Shown here: positions 16,480-23,121 of the stretch, piece after piece | How the letters are laid out: every line of letters begins with the position of its first letter | Numbering within the stretch: the first letter of the stretch is position 1 | NCBI GenBank assembly: GCA_003574685.1 | Contig: QOCQ01000015.1 | Span: 62,001 to 126,000, forward strand | Direction: 5' to 3' | From: Rhodospirillaceae bacterium SYSU D60007 | Lineage (GTDB): Bacteria > Pseudomonadota > Alphaproteobacteria > Reyranellales > Reyranellaceae | Length of the DNA: 64,000 nucleotides | Notes under the pieces: model-generated | Databases searched by the model: none | Seen by the model: the letters and a program-made list of their open reading frames with translations, nothing else | What the model was told of the DNA's origin: nothing | Position numbers and translations under genes: made by a program

Positions 16480-17706
16480 ATGGCCCGCATCACACGCAGA
16501 GGTTTCGCCGCGACGGCTGCGGTGGCCACAGGCGCGGCCGTCACCGGATTTCCCTATGTCGTGCGCGCCGCCGAGGAGGCGGCGATCCTCGGCCTGTGGG
16601 ATTTCACGGGCGCCTATGCCGATGTAGGCCCGCTGATGGATGTGGGCGCGCAGGTGGCGCTGGAGCAGGTCGACTATCGCGCCGGCGACGTCAAGCTCCG
16701 CTACGTCACGCGGGACGGCGAGACGAAGGCAGGCGCCGCCACACGGCGCGCCGAGGAGGCGATCGCGTCCGAGAAGGTCGGCTACATCATCGGCCCCTGG
16801 TCCTCGGGCGTCGGCCTCGCCGTCTCGGAAGTCGCGAAGAACAACAAGGTGATGCACTGGTTCAGCGGTGGCACCGAGGACATCTCGGGCAAGCGCTGCC
16901 ACCGCTACGGCTTCCAGTGGGCGGCCAATCCCTGGACCGCCATGGACGCTGTCCTGTATGCGTTCCGGCAGCAGAACGCGAACGCCAGGAGACTCTATCT
17001 CTTCGTCGCCGACTACGCCTTCGGCTGGTCGCTGGAGAAGTATGTCGGGAATCTCGCGCCGAAATACGGCATGGAGGTGATTGGCGCCGACCGCCATCCG
17101 CTCGGCCAGCGCGAATTCTCCTCCTACATCCTGAAGGCGGCGGCGAAGAACCCCGATGCCGTGTTCATGATCAATTTCGGGCTCGACGCGGTCTCCGCGG
17201 CGCGCCAGCTTCACAGCTTCGGGCTGATCCCGAAGGTGCCGCTCATCATGTCCTGGTCCGCAGGGGTCGAGGAGCTGATCCAGCTTGCGCCCGAGATCCG
17301 ATCGAACGTGATCGTCGGCACGAACTACTACTACACGGCGGACAATCCCGTTTCGAAGGCCTTCGTCGAGGCCTACCGGAAGAAGGACAAGCAGGGCAAT
17401 CCGCCAGGCTATGCACCGGCTGCCGCCTACTCGCTCGCCCATATGACGATCGAGGCGATCAAGCGGGCCGGCACGGCGAACGTGCAGAAAGCGATCCAGT
17501 CGATCGAGGGCGCCGAGGTCGAGGGCCTTGTCGGCACGATCAAGGTCCAGGCCTCGAACCACCAGTCGATCCGTCCCTATTTCGTGCTGAAGACGAAGAC
17601 CCCCAAGGAGAGCCAGGGGCCGCTCGATTTCGGGACGATCATCCACACCAGCTCCACGCCGCAGCCCAAGGAGCTGAACGAGTGCGCCGACATCGGCAAG
17701 CTTTGA
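16480..17706 (+). CDS. HAAT-type ABC transporter substrate-binding protein
   Basis: 408 aa from ATG 16480, behind GGAGGAGACGG. The N-terminus ARITRRGFAATAAVATG is a Tat signal (twin Arg, then hydrophobic stretch, cleavage near VRAAEE). The mature protein follows the Leu/Ile/Val-binding protein fold: ILGLWDFTGAYADVGPLMDV, VGYIIGPWSSGVGLAVSEV, LYLFVADYAFGWSLEKYVG. It delivers a ligand to the permease pair encoded next. Tat export implies folding in the cytoplasm, uncommon for this family. The ligand is probably an amide, amino acid or short organic acid. Confidence 0.9.
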   Translation: MARITRRGFAATAAVATGAAVTGFPYVVRAAEEAAILGLWDFTGAYADVGPLMDVGAQVALEQVDYRAGDVKLRYVTRDGETKAGAATRRAEEAIASEKVGYIIGPWSSGVGLAVSEVAKNNKVMHWFSGGTEDISGKRCHRYGFQWAANPWTAMDAVLYAFRQQNANARRLYLFVADYAFGWSLEKYVGNLAPKYGMEVIGADRHPLGQREFSSYILKAAAKNPDAVFMINFGLDAVSAARQLHSFGLIPKVPLIMSWSAGVEELIQLAPEIRSNVIVGTNYYYTADNPVSKAFVEAYRKKDKQGNPPGYAPAAAYSLAHMTIEAIKRAGTANVQKAIQSIEGAEVEGLVGTIKVQASNHQSIRPYFVLKTKTPKESQGPLDFGTIIHTSSTPQPKELNECADIGKL

Positions 17707-17723
17707 CGTTTTCTCCCGCCGGT

Positions 17724-17744
17724 CCGGCGCGCTCGCCGCGCCGG
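17724..17744 (+). promoter_or_regulatory. Stem-loop between substrate-binding and permease genes
   Basis: CCGGCGCG, loop CTCGC, CGCGCCGG: a perfect 8-bp GC stem, extendable by GGTC/GACC outside. There is no T-run, so it is not a full terminator. Such hairpins after a binding-protein gene usually protect its 3' end and lower permease expression. Confidence 0.5.
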
Positions 17745-17773
17745 CCGACCAGGTCTTCGAAATTCCGGCCGCG

Positions 17774-18634
17774 ATGACCTTCCTGATCGTCAGCCAGATC
17801 ATCAATGGCGTCGTCACGGGCATGCTCTATGCGCTGATGGGCGTCGGCCTGACGCTCATCCTGGGCGTCCTGAACATTCCCAACTTCGCGCACGGCGTCC
17901 TGTACGCCTTTGGCGCCTATTTCATGCTGGCGGTGACGCAGCTCATCGGCGGCTTCTGGCTCGGTGTGCTGATCGCGCCGTTCGGCGTCGTGGCGCTCGG
18001 GATGCTGATCGAGTATTTCGGCGTCCGCCAGCTCTACGCCGCGCATCACGACTACCAGCTGCTGTTCCTGTTCGCGGTCGCCCTGATCCTACAGGAGGCC
18101 ATCATCCTCATCTGGGGACCGGTCGGAACGTCGATCCTGCCGCCGGAGCACCTTGCCGGCGCCGTGAACCTCGGCGTCACGATCTATCCGAAGTACCGGC
18201 TGGCAGTGATGGTGATCACCGCCGCCATCGTGATCGCGCTGTGGCTGTTCCTGACCCGCACCAATGTTGGCGCGATCGTGCGCGCCGGGATCGAGAACCG
18301 CGGGATGGTCGAGGTGCTCGGCATCGATGTGCAGAAAGTCTTCCTGCTCACCTTCGGCATCGGCGCCTGGCTGGCCGGGATCGCCGGCAGCCTCGCAACA
18401 CCGATCATGGGACTGACCCCGAGCATGGGCTTCGACATCCTGCCGATCACCTTCGTCGTGGTGGTGATTGCGGGGCTCGGCAGCGTCGTCGGCGCGATCC
18501 TTGCCGGCATTCTGATCGGCCTGGCGCAGAGCCTCACGACGATCTGGTTTCCGGAAGCCGCACAGGTTGTCATCTACCTGCTGATGGGACTCACGATCAT
18601 CCTGCGGCCGCAGGGCCTGTTCGGTAAGCGCTGA
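17774..18634 (+). CDS. Branched-chain amino-acid type ABC permease (LivH family)
   Basis: 286 aa, about eight TM helices. The opening QIINGVVTGMLYALMGVGLT and LGVLNIPNFAHGVLYAFGAY are LivH hallmarks, as is the C-terminal LGSVVGAILAGILIGLAQSL with ILRPQGLFGKR. Pairs with the LivM-type permease that overlaps its stop codon (ATGA), so the two are co-translated. Inner-membrane channel component. Confidence 0.93.
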   Translation: MTFLIVSQIINGVVTGMLYALMGVGLTLILGVLNIPNFAHGVLYAFGAYFMLAVTQLIGGFWLGVLIAPFGVVALGMLIEYFGVRQLYAAHHDYQLLFLFAVALILQEAIILIWGPVGTSILPPEHLAGAVNLGVTIYPKYRLAVMVITAAIVIALWLFLTRTNVGAIVRAGIENRGMVEVLGIDVQKVFLLTFGIGAWLAGIAGSLATPIMGLTPSMGFDILPITFVVVVIAGLGSVVGAILAGILIGLAQSLTTIWFPEAAQVVIYLLMGLTIILRPQGLFGKR

Positions 18635-19560
18635 TGCGGCGCGACCGGTATAGCTTCCTGCTCCTTGCGGTCCTGGCGATCGTCGCGCCGCTGGTGTTGC
18701 GGCCGGTCATCGCCGCAGAGATCCTGATCTTCGCGATCGTGGCGGTCGCCAACAACATCATCCTCGGCTACACGGGACTGCTGTCGTTCGGCCAGGCCAC
18801 CTTCTTTGGCGTCGGCGCCTATATATCCGGCCTGATGATCGTGCACTGGGATGCGCCGCTGTGGCTCATTCTGCCGACGGCCGTCGCGGCCAACGTCCTG
18901 CTCGCAGGGGTGATCGGCTACCTGTGCGTGCAGCGGATCGGCCTCTACTTCATCATGCTGACCTTCGCCTTCAACCAGATGTTCTACTTCATCGCCTATT
19001 CCTGGACGACGCTGACGGGCGGCGAAGACGGCCTTCCCGGCGTGCAGCGTCCGGAATGGCTGCGCGATGATCTTGCCTTCTACACGTTCGTCGCCGTTCT
19101 CGCCCTTATCTGCCTCGCGCTCATGAAGCGCATCGTGGATTCGCCGTGGGGACGCCTGTTCCAGGCGGTGCGCGACAATCCGGACCGGGCGGCGGCGACC
19201 GGGCACAATGTGCGGCTGATCAAGCTCACCAGCTTCGTCGTGGCCGGCGCCTTCACGGGGTTCGCCGGCGCTGTCTACGCCCTGCTTTACGGCATCGTCC
19301 CCGTGGATGCCATTTATTGGCTGCGTTCGGGCGACATCGTGTTCATGACCCTGATCGGCGGGTCCGGCAACTTCTTCGGCCCGGTGATCGGCGCCGTCTT
19401 CTTCATCTGGCTTTCGGAAACGGTGAGCCTGTTCTGGAACCGCTGGCCGATGATACTGGGCATCGTGTTTGCGCTCGTCGTGCTGTTCCTGCGCGGCGGC
19501 ATTGTCGAGGTCCTCGCCCGGATTGCGGGCGTGATGCGGCGGCGGCGGGACGCGGGCTGA
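18634..19560 (+). CDS. Branched-chain amino-acid type ABC permease (LivM family)
   Basis: 308 aa with about ten hydrophobic segments. NNIILGYTGLLSFGQATFFG (about residue 40) is the LivM signature, and WGRLFQAVRDNPDRAAATGH (about 170) is the cytoplasmic loop that contacts the ATPases. FMTLIGGSGNFFGPVIGAVF follows. It starts within the LivH stop codon and ends 3 nt before the LivG ATG. Confidence 0.93.
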   Translation: MRRDRYSFLLLAVLAIVAPLVLRPVIAAEILIFAIVAVANNIILGYTGLLSFGQATFFGVGAYISGLMIVHWDAPLWLILPTAVAANVLLAGVIGYLCVQRIGLYFIMLTFAFNQMFYFIAYSWTTLTGGEDGLPGVQRPEWLRDDLAFYTFVAVLALICLALMKRIVDSPWGRLFQAVRDNPDRAAATGHNVRLIKLTSFVVAGAFTGFAGAVYALLYGIVPVDAIYWLRSGDIVFMTLIGGSGNFFGPVIGAVFFIWLSETVSLFWNRWPMILGIVFALVVLFLRGGIVEVLARIAGVMRRRRDAG

Positions 19561-19563
19561 GCC

Positions 19564-20310
19564 ATGGCGCTGCTCGAGATCCGCGACCTTCACAAAAATT
19601 TCGGCGCCGTCGCCGCGGTCGCGGGCGTGACCCTCTCGGTCGAGCAGGGTTCCCTTCATGCGATCATCGGCCCGAACGGCGCCGGCAAGACGACCTTCTT
19701 CAACTGCATCACCGGCGAGGTGGCCCCGACCAGGGGCCACGTGCTGTTCGACGGCCGTGACATAACCGGAAGCCCGCCGCATCGCCTGCCGGCGCTCGGA
19801 ATTTCCCGCTCGTTCCAGCGCACCAGCATCTTCCCGCGGCTGAGCGTCGCCGAGAACGTCTGGGTGTCCGCATATGGCACGCATCCGCTCGCGGCAGGGG
19901 CCATGCTGCGGCATGCCGACACGATCCCCGGTCTCGACGAGCGGATTCGGGATGCCTTGCATGAGGTCGGCCTCGAGCGGCATGCCGGCCGGCTTGCCGA
20001 TGAGTTGTCGCACGGCGACCAGCGGCTGCTCGATTTTGCCATCGCGCTCGCCGCCAGTCCGCGACTGCTGCTGCTCGACGAGCCGACTGCCGGGCTCTCG
20101 CGCAGTGACACGCAGATGGTGATCGAGCTGGTCGAGCGTCTGAAGGGCCGCTACACCCTCGTCCTTATCGAGCACAAGATGGACATGGTCATGCGCGTAT
20201 CCGACCGGATCTCCGTCATGTATTTCGGGCGGCTGCTGGCCGAAGGCTCGCCCGAGGCGATTCGCGGCGACCTGCGGGTGCGCGAGGCCTATCTGGGAAG
20301 GCGCGCCTGA
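19564..20310 (+). CDS. ABC transporter ATPase (LivG family)
   Basis: 248 aa. Walker A GPNGAGKTT at about residue 35, Q-loop SRSFQRTSIF, signature LSHGDQRLLDFAIAL in place of LSGGQ, Walker B LLLLDEPTAGLS, switch His in LVLIEHKMDMV. The C-terminal extension GSPEAIRGDLRVREAYLG is typical of LivG. It energises import through the LivHM-type pair and overlaps the next gene by one base. Confidence 0.95.
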   Translation: MALLEIRDLHKNFGAVAAVAGVTLSVEQGSLHAIIGPNGAGKTTFFNCITGEVAPTRGHVLFDGRDITGSPPHRLPALGISRSFQRTSIFPRLSVAENVWVSAYGTHPLAAGAMLRHADTIPGLDERIRDALHEVGLERHAGRLADELSHGDQRLLDFAIALAASPRLLLLDEPTAGLSRSDTQMVIELVERLKGRYTLVLIEHKMDMVMRVSDRISVMYFGRLLAEGSPEAIRGDLRVREAYLGRRA

Positions 20311-21002
20311 TGCTGCGGCTCGCCGAGGTCAACGCCTGGTACGGATTGCACCATATCCTCTACGACATCTCGCTCGAGCTGAACCCGGGCGAGATCCTTG
20401 CGTTGCTCGGCCGCAACGGTGCGGGCAAGACGACGACGCTGCGCACGATCATGGGCCTGGTCGATCGCCGGGAGGGAGCCATCGAGCTCGACGGCCAGAG
20501 CCTTCTCGGGCTGCGCGCCAGTGCTGTCAGCCGCCGAGGGATCGCCTACGTGCCTGAATATCGGGGCATCTTCTCCGATCTGTCCGTTCGGGAGAATCTG
20601 GCAATCGCGGCGTGGCGGGAAGGCGGCTGGACGATCGAGCAGGTGCTGGAGCTCTTTCCGGCGGTGAAGGAGCTGCTGGATCGCAAGGGCAGGCAATTGT
20701 CCGGCGGCGAGCAGCAAATGCTCGCGATCGGCCGCGCGCTGCTGTCCGCGCCGCGCTACATGCTGCTGGACGAGCCCTCGCAGGGCCTGGCGCCGATCAT
20801 CGTCGACAAGGTAATGGACACGCTGCACCACCTCCGCGGCCGTGATCTCGGCATCCTGCTGGTCGAGCAAAATGCCGAGGTTGCGCTCGATTCCGCCGAC
20901 CGCGTCTGCATCATCGAGCAGGGTGGCATCGTCTTCCAGGGCACGCCGCTGGAGCTGCGGGATCGTCCCGGCATCCTGTCGACCTACCTCAGCGTGGGGT
21001 GA
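20310..21002 (+). CDS. ABC transporter ATPase (LivF family)
   Basis: 230 aa. Walker A GRNGAGKTTTLRTI at about 36, signature LSGGEQQMLAIGRAL, Walker B YMLLDEPSQGLAP, switch LLVEQNAEVAL. Last gene of the operon that starts at 16480. GIAYVPEYRGIFSDLSVREN is the usual LivF loop. The ORF ends TYLSVG without the longer tail of LivG. Confidence 0.95.
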   Translation: MLRLAEVNAWYGLHHILYDISLELNPGEILALLGRNGAGKTTTLRTIMGLVDRREGAIELDGQSLLGLRASAVSRRGIAYVPEYRGIFSDLSVRENLAIAAWREGGWTIEQVLELFPAVKELLDRKGRQLSGGEQQMLAIGRALLSAPRYMLLDEPSQGLAPIIVDKVMDTLHHLRGRDLGILLVEQNAEVALDSADRVCIIEQGGIVFQGTPLELRDRPGILSTYLSVG

Positions 21003-21080
21003 ACGATGGCGCCGAGCCTGGTCGACGTGCCTCGTTCGCGAAGCGATCAATGTAGCTTATTGGACATGGCGAACCTGACA

Positions 21081-21100
21081 AGATGCAAGCGGTTGCATCT
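21081..21100. promoter_or_regulatory. Perfect 8-bp inverted repeat upstream of the VOC gene
   Basis: AGATGCAA, GCGG, TTGCATCT. It lies 79 nt after the transporter operon and 104 nt before the VOC start. No T-run follows, so a regulator site is as likely as an RNA hairpin. No regulator gene is adjacent. Confidence 0.3.
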
Positions 21101-21203
21101 GCATGGGAGGGTTGTCGGCAGCGACCGTGAAGGGCGTGCGCCGGCTTGTACAATCCGGTTCGTGCCGGCGTGCGTTCACGTTGACACACCAAAGGAGGAG
21201 CCG

Positions 21204-21581
21204 ATGTTCACTCACGTTTTTGTCGGCGCGGACGACGTCGCTGCGTCGAAGAAGTTCTACGATGCGGTGCTCGGCGCCATTGGCATACCGGAAGGCAAGG
21301 CCGATCCCAAGGGTCGGGTCTTCTATCGCACCAAGACCGGCATGTTCGGCATCACGAAGCCGATCGACGGCAAGGCGGCGACACATGCCAATGGCGGCAC
21401 GATCGGCTTTGCCTGTGACAGCCCCGAGAAAGTGAAAGCCTTCCACGATGCAGGCACCGCAAACGGCGGCAAGAGCATCGAGGATCCGCCCGGCTGGCGC
21501 GAGGGTGCTGCAGGAAAGCTCTATCTTGCCTATTTGCGCGATCCTTACGGCAACAAGATCTGCGCGTTGCACCGCGGCTAG
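21204..21581 (+). CDS. VOC-family (glyoxalase/dioxygenase-like) protein
   Basis: 125 aa from ATG 21204, chosen for AAAGGAGGAGCCG directly before it. The single VOC repeat pair runs from HVFVGADDVAASKKFYDAVL to YLAYLRDPYGNKICALHRG. The His at residue 3 and Glu in the FACDSPEKV region may be metal ligands. Members include lyase, isomerase, dioxygenase and antibiotic-binding proteins, so activity is open. Monocistronic, followed by a hairpin. Confidence 0.85.
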   Translation: MFTHVFVGADDVAASKKFYDAVLGAIGIPEGKADPKGRVFYRTKTGMFGITKPIDGKAATHANGGTIGFACDSPEKVKAFHDAGTANGGKSIEDPPGWREGAAGKLYLAYLRDPYGNKICALHRG

Positions 21582-21618
21582 GCCGCCTCCCCTCCACCTG
21601 CCCTGTTGCATCGGACGT

Positions 21619-21645
21619 CGGCGCCCGGGCTCCGCGTGGGCGCCG
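21619..21645 (+). terminator. Terminator-like hairpin after the VOC gene
   Basis: CGGCGCCC and GGGCGCCG form a perfect 8-bp stem around an 11-nt loop. TTGTCTTCC follows, only moderately T-rich. It lies 37 nt after the VOC stop. Confidence 0.45.
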
Positions 21646-21681
21646 TTGTCTTCCGGGCGCGATGGTGTGCGCGGCCTATCT

Positions 21682-21740
21682 CCTCAGTTCCTGTACGGAA
21701 TGATCCGGTTGGTGCGCGCGCAGGTGCAGGCAGCCGATCA
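21682..21740 (+). pseudogene. Internally deleted copy of the 22619-22765 sequence
   Basis: CCTCAGTTCCTGT..GATCCGGTTG (21682-21711) repeats the sequence at 22619-22648. It continues directly into GGTGCGCGCGCAGGTGCAGG, which matches the inside of the small gene at 22701 (AGGTGCGCACGCAGCTGCAG at 22736). About 90 nt between the two blocks are missing. It looks like a decayed duplicate of the 22.6-kb locus, on the far side of the ArsR/AHSA1 pair. Confidence 0.5.
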
Positions 21741-21794
21741 TTGCGACGAAAGAGGGCACGGGTCCTCACCGTCCGGGGTTTTTGCCGGCAGACC

Positions 21795-22205
21795 TCACTC
21801 TATCCGCGCCAGGAACTGCTCCAGGTTGGCAAGGAAGCGTTGCCATCCGCCGGTAGCGCCCTGGTAGGCCTGCTGTTGATCCGCGCGGAAGCCCGACTGC
21901 TCCATGCGCAGGTGAGTCCCTGTACCCGTCGGCGTGAGAGTCCAGGTGACGACGCTCTCCAGACCGTAAGCCGTCCACGCGTAGGACAGTGTCTTGTTCG
22001 GCTCGACTTCCAGGACCCGGCAGTCGACAGCCCCCCAGTCGGCGCGAAAGCTGAAGCGGTGGCCCACGAGAGGCTTGAAGTCGCTCTGCATGAGCCACGC
22101 CTCCATCAGGTGCGGTTGCGTAAGCGCACGCCAGATCTTTTCCGGCGGATGGGGCATCTCGCGTTCGACGACGACGGAACGCATTCCAGTCGATGGTTCG
22201 TTCAT
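21795..22205 (-). CDS. SRPBCC/AHSA1 domain protein
   Basis: 136 aa. VVVEREMPHPPEKIWRALTQPHLMEAWLM is a standard AHSA1 opening (given here by its residues 11-39); TLSYAWTAYGLESVVTWTLT and GGWQRFLANLEQFL complete the helix-grip fold. Such proteins bind hydrophobic ligands. It starts 4 nt inside the end of an ArsR gene; the ArsR-AHSA1 pair is a common operon, with the regulator first. Ligand unknown. Confidence 0.88.
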   Translation of the reverse strand: MNEPSTGMRSVVVEREMPHPPEKIWRALTQPHLMEAWLMQSDFKPLVGHRFSFRADWGAVDCRVLEVEPNKTLSYAWTAYGLESVVTWTLTPTGTGTHLRMEQSGFRADQQQAYQGATGGWQRFLANLEQFLARIE

Positions 22206-22525
22206 TGGTCCATCCTTTTGAGCAAGTCTTCGAGCTGGTCGAAGCGGCCTTGCCAGAAGCCGGTCATTCGGCCGGTCCAGTCGATCAGCGGGGCCAGGGC
22301 GCCGGGTTGCGCGCTATAGTGCGTCTGGCGGCCCTCGTGGCGGTCGCGCACCAGGCCGGCCCGCTTCAGCACCCCAAGATGCTTGGAGACGGCGGGTTGC
22401 GAGACCCTGGCCCGGACCGTGAGAGCTCCGACCGTCTGTTCGCCTTCGCGACACAATCGCTCGAAGATCGCCCGCCGCGTCGGATCGGCCAGCGTTCTGA
22501 AGAGCAGATCGTGCGCTTTCGGCAT
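22202..22525 (-). CDS. ArsR-family transcriptional regulator
   Basis: 107 aa winged helix: LLFRTLADPTRRAIFERLCR, then recognition helix RVSQPAVSKHLGVLKRAGLV and wing DRHEGRQTHYSAQP. No Cys pair typical of metal sensors, so probably not a metal regulator. It is co-transcribed with the AHSA1 gene through an overlapping stop/start and is likely autoregulated through the inverted repeat 19 nt upstream. Confidence 0.9.
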   Translation of the reverse strand: MPKAHDLLFRTLADPTRRAIFERLCREGEQTVGALTVRARVSQPAVSKHLGVLKRAGLVRDRHEGRQTHYSAQPGALAPLIDWTGRMTGFWQGRFDQLEDLLKRMDQ

Positions 22526-22543
22526 TTCTTATCAATAATCCAT

Positions 22544-22567
22544 CGGTTATTGGTTGACTCATAACCG
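22544..22567. promoter_or_regulatory. Candidate ArsR operator
   Basis: CGGTTAT (22544-22550) and ATAACCG (22561-22567) with a 10-nt spacer, immediately upstream of the ArsR start. Spacing places the half-sites 17 bp apart, suited to a dimeric winged-helix repressor. The spacer contains TTGACT on the other strand context, so promoter overlap is likely. Confidence 0.5.
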
Positions 22568-22700
22568 TAGGGATATGAATCGGTCAAGCGGGAAACGCCT
22601 CGAGAGTGCGTCCTGCTCCCTCAGTTCCTGTGCAGGATGATCCGGTTGAGGCGTGGAACGTACCATGCCAGCTTCGCGCGAGTTCACCATGGAGGCGACC

Positions 22701-23033
22701 ATGGACGACAGGACGCGCCAGGCGATCCGTGACGAGGTGCGCACGCAGCTGCAGGCAGAGGTCCAGCGCATGTCAGCCCGCATGGCGTCGCATGAAATGT
22801 TCATGCTGCATCTGGTGTCGGTGATGGACCGCCACAGCACGCTTTCCCGCCGCGAGCTTTCAGCGACCCTGAAACGGTGGATCGACCGTGAAACGCCAAG
22901 GCTTGAGCCGCTGACGCGGCAACGCCTGCTGGGCTTCATCGAGATGCTCAAGCTCACGACCCTCGACCCGACACCACAGGAGATGCGCGCCCGCCTCCGC
23001 ATGCTGCCCGCCTCGGTAGTGCCCAAGGACTGA
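22701..23033 (+). CDS. Small uncharacterised helical protein
   Basis: 110 aa from ATG 22701; GGAGG lies 7 nt before it, while earlier in-frame ATGs at 22653 and 22689 lack a good site. The sequence is mostly charged amphipathic helix (DDRTRQAIRDEVRTQLQAEV, HEMFMLHLVSVMDRHSTLSR, LEPLTRQRLLGFIEMLKL) with no Cys and no signal. Composition suggests a cytosolic coiled-coil or helical bundle. A truncated duplicate of its upstream and N-terminal region lies at 21682-21740. No function recognised. Confidence 0.55.
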   Translation: MDDRTRQAIRDEVRTQLQAEVQRMSARMASHEMFMLHLVSVMDRHSTLSRRELSATLKRWIDRETPRLEPLTRQRLLGFIEMLKLTTLDPTPQEMRARLRMLPASVVPKD

Positions 23034-23072
23034 TCGAGCCGATCCCTTCTCCGGCATTGCTTTCCGTAACCT

Positions 23073-23088
23073 TTTCTGTATACAGAAA
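23073..23088. promoter_or_regulatory. Perfect 16-bp palindrome upstream of the HTH gene
   Basis: TTTCTGTATACAGAAA, with no spacer, 33 nt before the start at 23122. Its position upstream of a DNA-binding protein gene suggests an autoregulatory operator. The centre TGTATACA is AT-rich compared with the surroundings. Confidence 0.45.
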
Positions 23089-23121
23089 TCGCATTCGACG
23101 ACATTGATCGGAGGTCGGCCC

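Noticed and set aside
18574-20175. Minus-strand open frame of 533 codons
   Set aside because: Antisense to the LivM and LivG genes, which have full domain motifs; composition is shadow-like.
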